Below are positions 1 through 10,847 of a stretch of 64,000 bases of DNA, one piece after another. How positions within the stretch are numbered: position 1 is the stretch's first letter; every line of letters begins with the position of its first letter. The translations under genes and the position numbers were made by a program. The notes below the pieces were generated by a model. The model searched no databases and had not been told where the DNA came from. It worked only from the letters and a program-made list of their open reading frames with translations. Source of the stretch: Multifurca ochricompacta (Eukaryota > Basidiomycota > Agaricomycetes > Russulales > Russulaceae); assembly GCA_022496185.1 (NCBI GenBank), contig WTXG01000001.1, forward strand, positions 434,001-498,000, given 5' to 3'.

Positions 1-56
1 CGTACAACGAGGGATAAACAATCAGGAAAGCGTGATAAGGCGAGTGACGGGACTAG

Positions 57-775
57 CTACCGTCGAAACCACCAGACGATGATAAAAAACCAGAAGACAA
101 AGATGAGAAAGATTATGTACCATAGCCAGCGGCACCCCTGGCGCTCTGCCATGTTGTTCATGCGCCGAAATGTACCAGCGAGGATACCAGACGTTTCGGC
201 GAACGTGTCGTTCTGCCCATCCCAAGCAAGCGATCATTAGTCAGTGTAAATCGACCATAAGTCTGAGACATTCGCGAAAGAGAGGGCCAGTAAGGAGGGG
301 GGGGGGGAGGATAACGCACCATTTGACTGAGCTGGATGGTTGACTCGCGCACCTCATTCCCAATGCCGATTGTAATCTATTTGAAAATATTCGTCAACGG
401 TGCCCGGAAGAGCGCCAAGAAGGCACCCGTGAAAGGAGTGGGGGGGGGGAGAAGGAGGTGAGGTGAAGAAAATTCCTAGTGGATTGACGCACCTCTTTGA
501 GTAGTTTCACCTTGGCACTAAGACCTTCGATGGCATCGTCATTTTGACCCTCGAGGTCATCCGCGAATCGTGCGCCCGCAAAGGCCGCACTATCCGACGA
601 AGGGTTGTGGTATCCCGGGTATGGCGATGAACGTCCTGAGTGGGGTGGTGTTGGGGCGTATGAAGAACCCGTGTCAAGCCCGAGGGCAGCGCGGGATACG
701 CGGTGCCTGTGAAAATAAAGAATAAATGGGTGGGTACGCTTCACTTCGAAGATTAACTAGTTGCCTTTGGTTCAT
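57..775 (-). CDS. BET1: BET1-type SNARE (ER-Golgi transport)
   Basis: Small tail-anchored SNARE of the ER-Golgi fusion machinery. The exons encode an N-terminal Ser/Pro-rich part, then the family signature LEGQNDDAIEGLSAKVKLLK, an exon reading ITIGIGNEVRESTIQLSQM, and a last exon with NDTFAETSG followed by a C-terminal membrane anchor rich in Phe, Ile and Trp that ends in WWFRR and a stop at 57-59. Introns with GTGCGT donors fall after LKE and after SQM, and a poly-G tract lies in one intron. The start is uncertain: the ATG at 773-775 needs a short first intron ending in CACAG, while an ATG at 744 is a weaker alternative. The SNARE heptads and anchor are seen directly. BET1 rather than the sister SFT1 is inferred from the motif around the zero layer. 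Confidence 0.85.
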
Positions 776-898
776 AGTTGTTCGAGTTCGAGTTAGAGTG
801 TGATCATGAGCTTATTGCAAGTTGCAAGATTGGCACAAGATTAATGCATGGCGCGCGCAAGTCGCCAAGTCATTTATTATTTATTTTATTTCATGACC

Positions 899-904
899 CA
901 CGTG
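899..904. promoter_or_regulatory. CACGTG box upstream of BET1
   Basis: Reads GTCACGTG on the minus strand, the core bound by Cbf1/USF-type bHLH factors in fungi, about 125 bp upstream of the proposed BET1 start. Function is inferred from position and from its recurrence in other promoters of this window. Confidence 0.3.
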
Positions 905-1046
905 ACCGACCTGAGCTAACCTAACAAATACATTATAACCAACCTCGCTCTCCAGCACAACCCCGCAAACTGCCCGGCATATACGAAACAAATTCGAATG
1001 TTTCACATCGAGGAAGGGGCCAACCGACGGGATGTAGGATCAAAGA

Positions 1047-1096
1047 CGAAAGAAAGAAAGAAGGAAAGAAAAAGAAAAAGAAAAAAGAAAAAAAGA
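1047..1096 (+). repeat. GAAA-type purine tract
   Basis: Imperfect GAAA/GAAAA repeat of about 50 nt, all purines on the plus strand, lying between the BET1 and UPF0658 genes. Confidence 0.7.
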
Positions 1097-1507
1097 CGCT
1101 TGGAAGAAGCCCAGCAACAACACAAGCGTCCAATATAATGTATAATTGTATAATGTTAAAGAGGGAGGTAGTAAAACGATGGTGACTGGTATAGAGGTCC
1201 GTCGGTAGATCGTACGCAGTATGGACGCACTGCAAGATATTCACACAGGAAATACAAGTTTATGGGAAGAAATGAGGCGAGCATATTTAGTCAATGCTCA
1301 TCCGGTTGGGTCGCACTGATAATGACGGGTATGCCCTATGGTTTGTGCCTGAACTTGCCTGGTTCCGTGAGACTGAAGATAAAAGGTAAGAGACGGAAAC
1401 CGAAAAGTATGTTATGATCGACATACTCTGGTCTTTCAGGCCGCGTCCGAAGTTTCGCATGACCATCCATGCGTAGATAAAAGTTATGAGGAGTAGGATG
1501 ATAGCGA

Positions 1508-2937
1508 TTACAGCTGGGACACGTCAGAGTGGCCATAATGACACTTAACGATGGACCCACCGAATGTAGTGAGTGACTCCCAGACAGGAGCAAATTCTGG
1601 TGTGTCTTTCTTGACGACGACCTTGATAAACTAGGCTCAAAAGTTAATGCAGAAAGACATCATGCATTAACATAACGGCCATACCTTGTAAGAAAAATAT
1701 ATCATAGCGCCGACACAACCAGAAAGGAACGAGGCCATCATCCACTTATTCTCATAGCGTGCAGCCAGATGACCCTCTACCAATAAAATAATTGATAGTG
1801 GCAAGGCAGCACAAGTGATATAGAACTCCCAAGAGTGGCGGTCTAGCACTAGCCAAGTAAACTGAACGCAGAAACCGACCCAAAAAAAGACGTCAAACTT
1901 GACGAGGCATTGGTAGATTTGGTAGACCGCAAACATCTTCTTGATCTGCCGGTTGGCTCCTAGAAATTTGTACACCTTCCAACCAAACTCGTTGTAGATT
2001 GTCCAGGCGAGCGCGACGTAAGCAAGCTCTGCTACGGCAATGACAATTGGAAGGACGACCGTAAGGACGTTGACGGGGATATGTGAGAAGCCACTTGATG
2101 AGGAGAGGGTTGTTAAGGATTTGCGGACTTCGGAGGACTGTATGATCGCGTAGACAAGGAAGAGGGCGTTGAAAACACTGAAGAAATGCGGAGGGGGGTT
2201 GAAGAAACAGATGGTCCAAGCAAAAAGCGGAAGGGACTCACGTGAGGGCAAAAAACTGCAAAGTGTTACGAGCGTACACGGCATCCAATGCCATACCCAG
2301 CTGAAAGACACTGGGAACATGATATCAGCCAGCAAGACAAGATAGTGTCGGTGAAACGTACTGGGCCAATGCAAAAACGGAAAGATAGACGGGCATCTTT
2401 CTAGAGGCTATTGCTATGTTATCTGTTTGTAATGACTGTATTTTGTCGGCCTCGTGAAATCGCAGTAGTAGATCTCCTTCTATCACCAGGTCGATTGTTG
2501 TCTCCACTAATACTGTGATAACATAAAGGCGACACGCAATAGAGTCCGGTAAGATCTAATATAAAAAAATAAATAAGAACATGAGAAATATAGTTGGATA
2601 GGCAAAGTTGTGAACTGAACGGAGAGATACCGACCTTCTGCCACCATGTGCGCCTATCTGGTGGTGGTAACTGGGAAGGAGGGGGATATGCCACCCGGAG
2701 GTTCAAGCCATCATCGTCATCATCGAAATCACCTTTTGGGTCACTCTGCTAGCAGTTATAAAGATGAGGAGAATACAAGCGAGTGGGACATACGGGTGAC
2801 GTGTCAAGGACATATGACTTGTGCTGGGAGTTTGGTGCGAAGGGAGTAGAGTTGGAGTCCACGAGATTATCATGGGATGGTTTAAAGGTATCTGAGGAAA
2901 GGGGTGTTTGCAATCGTTGTGTTTGAGAGAATGACAT
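1508..2937 (-). CDS. UPF0658 Golgi membrane protein
   Basis: Multi-pass membrane protein of a fungus-specific family annotated as UPF0658 Golgi apparatus membrane protein; molecular role unknown. The first exon starts MSFSQTQRLQTPLSSDTF and ends at a GTATGT donor. The next has an acidic DDDDDD run and NLRVAYPPPSQLPPPDRR. Later exons carry the hydrophobic core: TTIDLVIEGDLLLRFHEADK, then MPVYLSVFALAQ, LGMALDAVYARNTLQFFAL and FNALFLVYAIIQ. A long exon holds the remaining membrane spans with FGWKVYKFLGANRQIKKMF and VEGHLAARYENKWMM. The final exon FIKVVVKKDTPEFAPVWESL runs to a stop at 1508, though one more 3' intron cannot be excluded. I count about six or seven hydrophobic segments. The start was chosen because it is the only upstream ATG that joins in frame through the first intron. 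Confidence 0.8.
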
Positions 2938-3001
2938 TGTTTAAATATTGAAAAAGAAGGTGAGAGGACCGGCCTTGGTTGAGGAGGAGCCTTGATCGTT
3001 G

Positions 3002-3017
3002 TTCGCTACGTAGCGAA
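3002..3017. repeat. Perfect 16-bp palindrome
   Basis: TTCGCTACGTAGCGAA is fully self-complementary. It lies about 65 bp upstream of the UPF0658 start codon and could be a dimer binding site in that promoter. Function is not shown. Confidence 0.6.
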
Positions 3018-3124
3018 TGGCGAACGCAACGCGAACCAAAAGTTCGACCAGGCGTGAGAAAAATAAGTTTCACGAACTTTGAACTTGAACTTGAACAACC
3101 ACAACCACAACCACAAGCAACAAA

Positions 3125-3341
3125 ATGCAATCTTATCAACTCTCCCGTCGAGGTATACTGATTACTGTTAGCCATCGTCATTGTCTTATCCAACAGCATA
3201 GCCGTCATACTCTCTGTCATATTCTTCATCGCACTAATTCCCCTTTCCATATTTATTTCTATCTTTACCTCATTCCTTCAAGCTCAACAACGATCCACCC
3301 CGACCGCCTCCTCAAGTGACGCCACCTCTCAGACAATCTAG
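3125..3341 (+). CDS. Possible small membrane protein, reading frame broken
   Basis: Tentative. An ATG in an A/C-rich leader opens MQSYQLSRR. The strongly hydrophobic frame that follows (SNSIAVILSVIFFIALIPLS and on to SQTI-stop at 3339-3341) lies in another phase. The two join in frame either if 3153-3171 (GTATAC to TTAG, 19 nt) is removed, which is too short for a normal fungal intron, or if one surplus base near 3161 is an error. Either way the product would have about 65-71 residues, one or two membrane helices and a Ser/Thr-rich tail. No family recognised. Tandem GAACTT and AACCAC units sit just upstream. It may not be a gene. Confidence 0.2.
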
Positions 3342-3897
3342 CCCACATCACACACTCTCACATCATTAAAGCCACCACGTTTGTCACTCAGTCTAGTCCG
3401 AATAATCACAACAACCTGCGCTTGCCCGTGACCTGGTTGACAAGGCGAGCGAGTGCTTCAAATTCCCGCATCTATGTTCACATATGGAAGCACTGCTCAC
3501 TGTTCTCCTGGCCCTATCCCTAGCACTGTTCTCGATCCAGCGGCGATCTGAGTGCGCCCCCTTGTTCGTAGTAATTGCATCAGCGTGATCATATGACGGG
3601 AACAAATGTAATCTCCACGCGTCTTGCTTGGATCGATCATGCGCTGTCATGTTCTGAGCTTGAGCTTGAAGTAACAGCATTTCATCTTCGCTGCTGCCAC
3701 GCAACGCAACCTTTTTTTCTCTATCATTATGTGAGTTACATGTGCCAGTGTATGCGTGCTTCAAGACAGCCATCAAGCACTCACAGCAGGGTTTGCACGA
3801 GAAGGTTTCTGTTTCTTATAACACGCCAATGTGGCATGCCTATGCAAACCAATGAGGCTAGAACTACGACCCACGACCATGGGGCGTACGCGTATCT
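3342..3897. other. Gap with no supported gene
   Basis: Several open frames of 60-127 codons exist on both strands but have no domain, no convincing splice pattern and mixed composition. Nothing further seen. Confidence 0.5.
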
Positions 3898-4077
3898 TTA
3901 ACGCGGATCGCGGATTGAGTCGTTGATAGTAATGTCATATTCAAGGCTGGGCTCATCTGATTCGTCACCGTCACCCGTCTTCGTCTCATCGTTTATGATT
4001 GTAGGTACTGCAATCAGTGGGAGGGAGGCACCTCCCAGTGTAAGTGCAACAAAGGTTACATGAATCAGCATAAGCAT
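3898..4077 (-). CDS. Possible 59-residue secreted or anchored peptide
   Basis: Uninterrupted 60-codon frame. It begins MLMLIHVTFVALTLGGASLP, which resembles a signal peptide or signal anchor, and continues with an acidic hydrophilic part rich in Asp and Glu ending DPR-stop. There is no Cys and no CaaX end, so it is not a basidiomycete pheromone precursor. An upstream MASDTIQ followed by a GTAAGT donor could be a 5' exon, but it does not join in frame cleanly. Its position, between the 3' end of SGF11 and the UPF0658 promoter, is compatible with a small independent gene. No family recognised. Confidence 0.25.
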   Translation of the reverse strand: MLMLIHVTFVALTLGGASLPLIAVPTIINDETKTGDGDESDEPSLEYDITINDSIRDPR

Positions 4078-4398
4078 CTAACTTTGTTTTTGGCATAACG
4101 TTGTCCACTTACTTTGTATCGTGTCTGATGCCATACGGCCACAAGAAGGAAAGTGATAGTGAAAAGTCAGTTCAGTCAAGCGAGGGCGAATGAGATGGAT
4201 GAGATGATGGGTCGAGGCGAACCAATAAATCTTCGTAATCTTAATCTACATACAATCACCAATTTAATCAACATGACAGAGCAGCAAAGCAACAGCAGAT
4301 AGCGAACGAATTCTTCTAAGCATGAGACATATCCAGTGCAGAAACATAATCCACGGCAAGTAACAGGCAGGCCGCCACGCATTATGGCTCGAACAATG
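4078..4398. other. SGF11 3' flank
   Basis: 321 bp downstream of the SGF11 stop. A 90-codon minus-strand frame overlaps the SGF11 end but has no recognisable feature. Probably 3' untranslated region and terminator of SGF11. Confidence 0.4.
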
Positions 4399-6100
4399 TC
4401 ATTCGCTATCTGTGTCAGTTGAGGACCCCGTTTCGTCACCTTCGACATCTAGATGCATCGCAAGATCGCCATCAGTGATGGGCAAACACAAAAAGACGAC
4501 AGTGTGCACACCGACGAGATAGTCTGTCTCAGGTCGCCTTGTAATCGGTGGTGGCGGCCTTGGTGGGCTCGGGATGCGGGGGGGTATCCTCTTTTCTTCG
4601 CCACCAATCGTACCGTTCGCCCTGCCATTCCCAAGAACGCTTGAAGTTGGAGTGGCTGCAGTTCCAGGGGAGGAAGAACGTGACCCGGGAGAGGCCCCTG
4701 TCGCTTCGGGCTCGAGGAAGGACGCGATTGAGGACTCGCGAAGACGTGAGGGTATCTTAGATTGCGACTTGGTCCCTGAGAGCCCAAGAGGGGTATTCTG
4801 TCCAGAGTTAGCGCATGTGATCGAAACAATAGTGGCACAAGCAAGCCTTCTCACAGTTCCGGCTCGCGCAACTAATAATGAGATCAGTTAGGGTAAGACA
4901 GTAGTGACCTTCCTAGTAAACGCACTTGACACTTTCTGTTTCTTTGTATTTTTTGTTGGAGAGGATAGTGGTGATCCTGGCTGCATCATCATAATAAGCT
5001 GATCAACGATCCATAAAGAAACAGAGAAGTGCAAGCACCCGTTTTCGGTTTGATAAAGGTTCCGAGTCGTCATTGGCGACACTCATTGTCTGAACGGAAG
5101 CTAGAGACATACAACGTCATAAACTGTATTTTCGTGGCAAAATACATGCCACTTGCTGTACCTTTAGGTTTGTTCTTCGGCGGCCTGCCCTTCTTTTTCG
5201 GCGGCCCCGGTGGAGGGAGAGGTGCATTGTTATCGGAGACGTTTCCATTCTCTGAACCAGGGTATGGCGAGGCCGAGCGCCCCGCATCCGAACCAAGCCT
5301 GCACCACCATGCCCGCTTTAGCGTGAAACGGACCCAGAATAGCAAGAAAAAAAAAGAAAGTCGAGACAATGCCATACTTTGACTTGGACGTCGCATTCCT
5401 CGCAGCAGCTCTGCGCGTACCCGTGCCGATACCGATACAACTGCTTAAGTGAGGCGCATAGCGGTTGGAGGATATCTGTAATCACGAAAACGTAAATATT
5501 TAAACGAGAGACGCCTACGTTTCATCGAGGAAGAAGTTGCGTCTTCAGACGCGCAAACGCACCGGCCGTCCGCACCCGATACACTCAAGCAACGCGGTGC
5601 CATCCTTGTTTATGCTGCCCGTGGGTGTGCCAGTAGCCCCTGGGGTCCCCAGGTCTCTGGGCGGCGTGCCCTGTCTCGAACCGGGAAGCGTGCTTTGAGA
5701 TGCCGTGGCGGCCATGATTGTGCTAACAGAAGTAGGTACGTGCACTAGATAGTTTCCGCGCGAACCCACGCGTGCGCGTTACTGTCAGTCCGACATGTCC
5801 ACACAGCTGGAGCAAAATGAGCGATACCTTGTCTGCAACTGTGCATCACGTCAGCGAGGATCGAGCCACGAGAAAACCGTTGAGGACACGTACTGTGTGT
5901 GGCAGACGTCACATTTCCTCCTGCTCTGAGATACTTCCTGGTGGGATTTCAGTGCGACGTCGACCACGATGTCGTCCAGCATTGTTGCGAACAGCCTCGA
6001 CGCCTGCTCATCTTGAGTTTCCGTTCTCTCTCTCTGTCTCTTTCGTGGGGACTGTGCTCACCAGCGTATTGAGAGCATCGTCACGCTCAGCTTTGGCCAT
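4399..6100 (-). CDS. SGF11: SAGA-associated factor Sgf11
   Basis: Subunit of the histone H2B deubiquitinase module of SAGA, nuclear. Exon 1 starts MAKAERDDALNTL. Splicing to the acceptor ending GACAG gives RERTETQDEQASRLFATML then DDIVVDVALKSHQEV, the N-terminal helix that binds the Ubp8 module, followed by CDVCHTQ. After a Ser/Thr/Pro linker comes the Sgf11 zinc finger, split by an intron: LECIGCGRP joined to ISSNRYAPHLSSC gives the CxxC...HxxxC ligands. A basic KKKGRPPKNKPKG segment resembles an AT-hook. A proline-rich tail ends in VEGDETGSSTDTDSE. The intron before this tail (GTGTGC...CTAG) completes the Asp codon. Two short joins near 5100 and 5800 were not resolved. The protein is much longer than the about 100-residue yeast Sgf11, as is usual in mushrooms. 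Confidence 0.85.
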
Positions 6101-6176
6101 GCTACCAGGAGCCGTATGGCGCACACATCTACGCACGTTCCACCCAACAGGTAAAGTGAAGTAAATAACATGGTGT

Positions 6177-6182
6177 CACGTG
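6177..6182. promoter_or_regulatory. CACGTG box upstream of SGF11
   Basis: GTCACGTG, 77 bp upstream of the SGF11 start codon. Cbf1/USF-type core; regulatory role inferred only. Confidence 0.35.
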
Positions 6183-6385
6183 CCAGAAAACGTCATCAAA
6201 AAAATCAACTTTTCGTAGTCAGGGTCATTATCTATCTATGGAAAACGTATGTACGGGGTGCGAGCTAAAAGTTATGGAATGAGCGGACGCATGTACGCGG
6301 TGAGCAAGGTATCCAATATGCATAACAACAAAAGAAGCGTGCGAGACACTACCAAGATCAAAGCAGAAGATTGCAAATTAACAAT

Positions 6386-8872
6386 CTAATCTCTTGTAAG
6401 ACGCGAGATGGTGAATATGCCAACGATCACAACCGCCAGCGCACCGATACTCGCGGGCAGTAACAAGTCCCGCGAAATGCCAAAAATCTCGTCGACCGGC
6501 AGTCCAGACACAGGAGCTGGAGGAGTGGGTTGACCAGCCTCACGGAGAATCACCTCAGTTTTCTCAACCTCCTTGATTTCTTTCTGAGCAGCAGCAGCAG
6601 CAGCCGCTGCTTTGGCCTCGCTCTTACCTGCGCCGGCCTCAACCCAGCCTCGCCCGCCTTGCACGATGAGAACCACACGGTCAAACCCTCCTTCGCGCGC
6701 AATCTTCACAGAATCCGCAACATCACTGTCAGACGTTATGAGTACAGTATCTCCATCTGCATCCGTGTAGGCCAACTGGAAATCAAGCGGGTCTGGAACA
6801 GGATCACCAGCATTGATGGGTTTAAACTCGGTGAAGAACGTGTCCGCGGTCAATTTCCCGGCGACGATGTCACGTAGGTTTTCGATGTTATCATTTCGCG
6901 CCTGGAAGCGATGGGTATTTCCACTTGGAGTGCGGAACTTGAAAACGTAGGTCCCATCATCAACAGGGACAGTTATGCCTGTGATCGAGGGAACATTTCC
7001 GATCACCTCATGACCACCATAACCCAAGGCAGACGCGTCATCAGCAACAGAAGCAGAGTCGTTGGGGTGGACCTCGGAGTGTGAGGACTGCTGGAGGTGC
7101 GAAAGACCGAAAGATGAGTTGTGCGGGTCCGTCGGCATATGTGAACCCGAATATGCCGACTCAGTGTCGTCGTGACCACCGATAGAGTCGAAGAAGCGAC
7201 CCCACATGGGACCGCCTTCCGCGTTTTGGGCAGTTTCACCCACTGCTTCGGACGTCACATGATTCATCTGAGAGACAGAGACAAGTAGGTGTGGAACTTT
7301 CAGATAGCATCAAGTCGGAACGCACCTGCTCGAGAGTTGCATAAGTCAATTTCAAAACGTCCACTATAGCAACTAGTCGACCATCCTCCTCGACAACAGG
7401 CAAATTCAAATAATGGCCATCTGAGGGAACCACGTAAATTTGTGACAAGGTGACGAAATTCTCAAATGAACGATGGTACGTACTATGCATTTTCTTGAGG
7501 GCGTCGTGAATGGTCATTGTGGGAGGCGCTGTATCGGGATGTGGGGTCATAACGCGTACGACGCTACACATGCTGGCATCCAAACCAGCCGCAATAACGC
7601 GGAGAACAACGTCCTTGCTAGTAAAGATGCCAGCAATCCTGGGATGAGCGCTGGGGGTGCTCGCCGGTTCCATGACACAGACCGCAGTCGTCCTGCGTTC
7701 ACGCATGAGACGAGCAACATCTCGGACCAATGCTCTTGGGCCAACCACTGCGGGCTGAGTGCGAGAGTCCATAATGGTTGTGAGGTCAGGCAAGGCGGTT
7801 TTCTCGCGCAATGCTTCGACATAAGCGAGCATGGCTGCAGCCTGGGGGTTCGTGCCGAGACCGGCGCCGAGCTCGCTCTGGACACCGGCGAGTGCGCTGT
7901 ATAGCTTCTCGGATGCAGACGAGCTACGCTCAACCTTGCCCAAGGCTTCGTGAAAGACTTTAGTGATGTCGAGAAGGCCAACGACATTTCCATCTTCGTT
8001 GCAGACAGGCTGAGACAAGGAATCAGGGGTGAGCGTGGGCGAGCACAACGAAAACACACCAGATGTCTGAAGTGCCTCTCTACCATGAGTTGTAAGGCCT
8101 CGGTCGCACTAGTGGTATCCCGCGTAACCATGGGACTGCGGGTCATTACTTGACTAACTGGAGTCGTGTGAGGATCAATACCCTCAGCGGTAACCTTTAC
8201 GAAGGCATCATGTTACAAAAGAAAGAAGGGCGTGTAGATTTCTCGTGGCGCACCCGGTAAGCCAAGTCCTTAGCGGTGAATATTCCACTTAGCCCCTCCT
8301 CTTCGTCAACGACAAGAACACAATCGGTCCTTTTAGCCGCACAGAGCTGACTGGCTTCAGCGACGGTGATGGTATCTGGAACAGTAAGCGCAGGGCTGGG
8401 CTTGAGCGCTGCTACAGTGCCCTTGGCCACACTAGGTTTGACTCCACGCGTACGACCAGTTTGTTGGGTGGTTGAGATGGTGCGCTTACGAGACAGTTCG
8501 TTCTCAATTCTCTTGCGCAGAGCCTAAAGGCAAGTTAACTCGAAGCATACACGAAAGGCATACGTGAAGCAGGAATAAAGTTTTTTGGCCAAGGGAAAAA
8601 AAAAAACAAGAAAGTCCCATTTCTCACTTCCAAACTGATGCCCCCGCGTTTGTGGAAAGAAAAGGGGAAGGAATACACACCTCATCACCGAGGGCTCTCT
8701 TAGACAACTTCTTACCGCCTCCGGAGCTAGCGTGACCAGAGAGAGAGGACATTGAGACGGTGTGAACGGAATTATGGCGAGAAGATGGTATTGGTGAAAC
8801 GGAGCGTGCTGCTGGAAATGAAACTGGCTCTTGAAGACGAGAGTGAGTTGTTGGTACCGGAATCCGTGACAT
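6386..8872 (-). CDS. CBS-pair and PB1 domain protein with C-terminal membrane anchor
   Basis: Fungal CBS/PB1 protein, related to fission yeast Mug70. CBS pairs usually bind adenine nucleotides and PB1 mediates protein pairing; the cellular role is not established. The N-terminus MSRIPVPTTHSRLQEP is Ser-rich. The first CBS pair covers ALTVPDTITVAEASQLCAAK to the exon with VMTRSPMVTRDTTSATEALQ and VCNEDGNVVGLLDITKV. The second pair runs from MDSRTQPAVVGP to GHYLNLPVVEEDGRLVAIVD. The PB1 domain lies in the last exon (TYVFKFRTPSGNTHRFQARN to DRVVLIVQGG) with the acidic OPCA-like segment DADGDTVLITSDSD. The protein ends in one hydrophobic helix (ASIGALAVVIVGIFTISRL), which suggests tail anchoring. 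Introns are short, including one from GTACGT to CTCAG inside the second pair. The start is the ATG at 8870-8872. Confidence 0.88.
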
Positions 8873-8934
8873 GGCCGTGTCTCTCTCAATTCAATTAAGT
8901 CTTCCTCAAGTCAGCTAGCTCACTCAGGTTCACA

Positions 8935-8944
8935 CCCACGTGGG
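8935..8944. promoter_or_regulatory. CCCACGTGGG palindrome upstream of CBS/PB1 gene
   Basis: Perfect palindrome with a CACGTG core, centred about 67 bp upstream of the start codon. Probable bHLH site by inference. Confidence 0.35.
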
Positions 8945-9423
8945 TCCTCCCTCTTCATTTACATTTACATATTATTTGCTTTGTGCTCCTACCCTTTTCG
9001 TGATCGGATAGACCACCAACGCCAACAATAATGAATGCAATGCAATGCCACCAAGGATCGATAATAAGGAAATTGGCTGCAAAACGTGATCGTGATCATG
9101 ATGTATTATTTAGTCCCCCTCGAGTATGACGCCACGGAAGAGGTCAAATCATAGTTGGATGCATGTTTGAACAAAATGCACCAATTTATTCAACAAGAAT
9201 TGACCGAGTGCTAAGATGAGATTGAAAAAAGCTAGGCCAGCTTGTGCAAAGAAGAGAAGTTCCTGACTGCAGTAAGCAATGAAGTGACAAAATCGTTAAG
9301 GGGAGCTTGAATTGCAGGATCGCAGGATGGGTCATATTTCTTTTGGTTCAACAGCGATAGCAACAACGTTCAATTTAAATACCAACCAAAGGGAGGATTT
9401 ACCCTACGAGCTAACAACGTCAA

Positions 9424-9433
9424 GTGACGTCAC
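9424..9433. promoter_or_regulatory. CRE-type palindrome GTGACGTCAC
   Basis: Perfect palindrome containing TGACGTCA, the site of CREB/ATF-type bZIP factors. It lies 550 bp upstream of the CBS/PB1 start and 220 bp past the POM33 stop. Role unproven. Confidence 0.25.
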
Positions 9434-9465
9434 TAGTACTCACAGGAGTGATATATACACCTTTG

Positions 9466-9548
9466 AAGGGAAAGGAGAGAGGGAGGAAAAAATGGGGGGA
9501 GTAGAACGGATGGGAGAGGAGAGAAGAGGGGAGGAGAGGAGAGGAGAC
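9466..9548 (+). repeat. GA-rich purine tract
   Basis: Nearly all purine for about 80 nt with GAGGA and GGGGAG units. Lies just past the POM33 stop. Confidence 0.6.
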
Positions 9549-9654
9549 AATTGCCCGTCTAGTATAGATTACTCGCAGTGTATGACCAAACTGTTCAGTG
9601 GTTAAAGTGGAGACTTTAGATTACTCCCCCTCGCCACTCGTGTCCCAACTGCAT

Positions 9655-10847
9655 TCAACGAGCTCCAGCGGCAGGTGGAGCCTGATTAGTCGGGGCGTTC
9701 AATGTCGTGCCCGTCCACCGCCCAATCAAGCTCTGCACCGTAGCCCAGCCTTGCTTAATAACCGGTGGCACGTCGGGTCCGTTGGCATATTCGTCAACCT
9801 TTGCTGTGACTGCGATGATGGATTCCCTCGTGAAAGTCGATTGGAAGAATCGCATACGAATGAAATGTGCGTAGATGATTGGCGTAAGGAATGAGTTGCG
9901 GAACATGAAAGCACCAACGATGACGCGAGCAAGAATGAAGATTTCGGTGTAAGCCACAACCCTCATGGCAGAGTCGTAGTTGGCTGAGGCGGTAAGACGT
10001 GAGGTGACAATGAACGAAGGAGAGGAAGGGAAAAAAAACATACATCTAACCCAGACTTGAAGCTTCTTCGAAAGTGGGTGTGGCGTGGGTGTACCGCCTG
10101 CCGTAGCAGGCGGACCAGGTGGAAGAAATTGGGGCATCAATGTCGTACGAGTAAACGTGAGCGCATGGAAAAGCGAGAAGATGGTGTAGGGTAAGAGAGA
10201 GACTGGAATTGAAATTCTTTCTTGAATAAAGGTTGATTATTTACTAGGTCAACAGGTAGCTTACGAGCAACGGGCTTCGAGGTGAGCCAAAAAAACGCGA
10301 GGATGAGATATTGTACATTCTGCGCGAGAAGACCGTCAGTGTACGTAAGGCTATGACCAGCAGTGCTTACTGACTTCATCGGCAAGAGCACGCCTAGCCC
10401 ACGCGGCGTTTGGCTGGGGAGACTGACACAGTGTGTGAGGCACGTCGACCAGACAGTTAGAGTATCTGCTTAAAAGCTACTTACACCTAGTGATTTTCTA
10501 TTCGTAGACGTTAATATTCCTGTCCAGTTCATGGTTTAGGAAAGAACTTCACTTACTGACAGACGATCGAATAGCTGACGAGGGCTCCCACATAACTCGC
10601 TGGGAACACGTCACGATCAAACCAAAGTCAGCACGGCAGTAAAGTTAGGAGCCGTACCTTTATACCACCAGGACGAGGGTGTTTTAAAAGTAGCCCAGGC
10701 CAAGATATACCTCAATGCGGAGATCAAGAGGATGATGTGTCCCCCAGCCCAGACGTAGTGCTATCCGCACAGGCCCGAAAAAGGTATCTGAGTGAGGAAG
10801 TATCCAACGACGAACGACGAAATAAAACATACCTGCGTGGTAGCCAT
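9655..10847 (-). CDS. Pom33/TMEM33-family ER and nuclear pore membrane protein
   Basis: Reticulon-like ER protein of the Pom33/Per33/Tts1 family, involved in nuclear pore distribution and ER shape. Exon 1 is only MATTQ before a GTATGT donor. The next exon reads HYVWAGGHIILLISALRYIL and ATFKTPSSWWYK, followed by ASYVGALVSYSIVCQ, then SPQPNAAWARRALADE, NVQYLILAFFWLTSKPVA and LPYTIFSLFHALTFTRT. The last two exons carry the C-terminal TMEM33 region: SANYDSAMRVVAYTEIFILA, VGAFMFRNSFLTPIIYAHF and KVDEYANGPDVPPVIKQGW, with an Ala/Pro-rich tail. Four hydrophobic segments are seen, as expected. Exon joins near 10140-10390 were only partly traced. The start follows from the first exon joining in frame. 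Confidence 0.85.

Larger units (their letters stand above)
776..1507. other. Intergenic: BET1 promoter and UPF0658 3' flank
   Basis: No gene seen. It holds an A/T-rich stretch at about 870-890, a CACGTG site at 899-904 and a purine-only tract at 1047-1096. The open frames here are short and mostly low complexity. Confidence 0.6.
8873..9654. other. Intergenic: CBS/PB1 promoter and POM33 3' flank
   Basis: No gene seen in 782 bp. It contains the 10-bp palindrome CCCACGTGGG at 8935-8944, the 10-bp palindrome GTGACGTCAC (CRE type) at 9424-9433, and a purine-rich tract at 9466-9548. One 97-codon plus-strand frame (9312-9605) owes its length to the purine tract and is rejected. Confidence 0.6.

Noticed and set aside
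9312..9605. 97-codon plus-strand frame in the gap before POM33
   Set aside because: Its length comes from the purine tract. The composition is repetitive and no splice or homology supports it.
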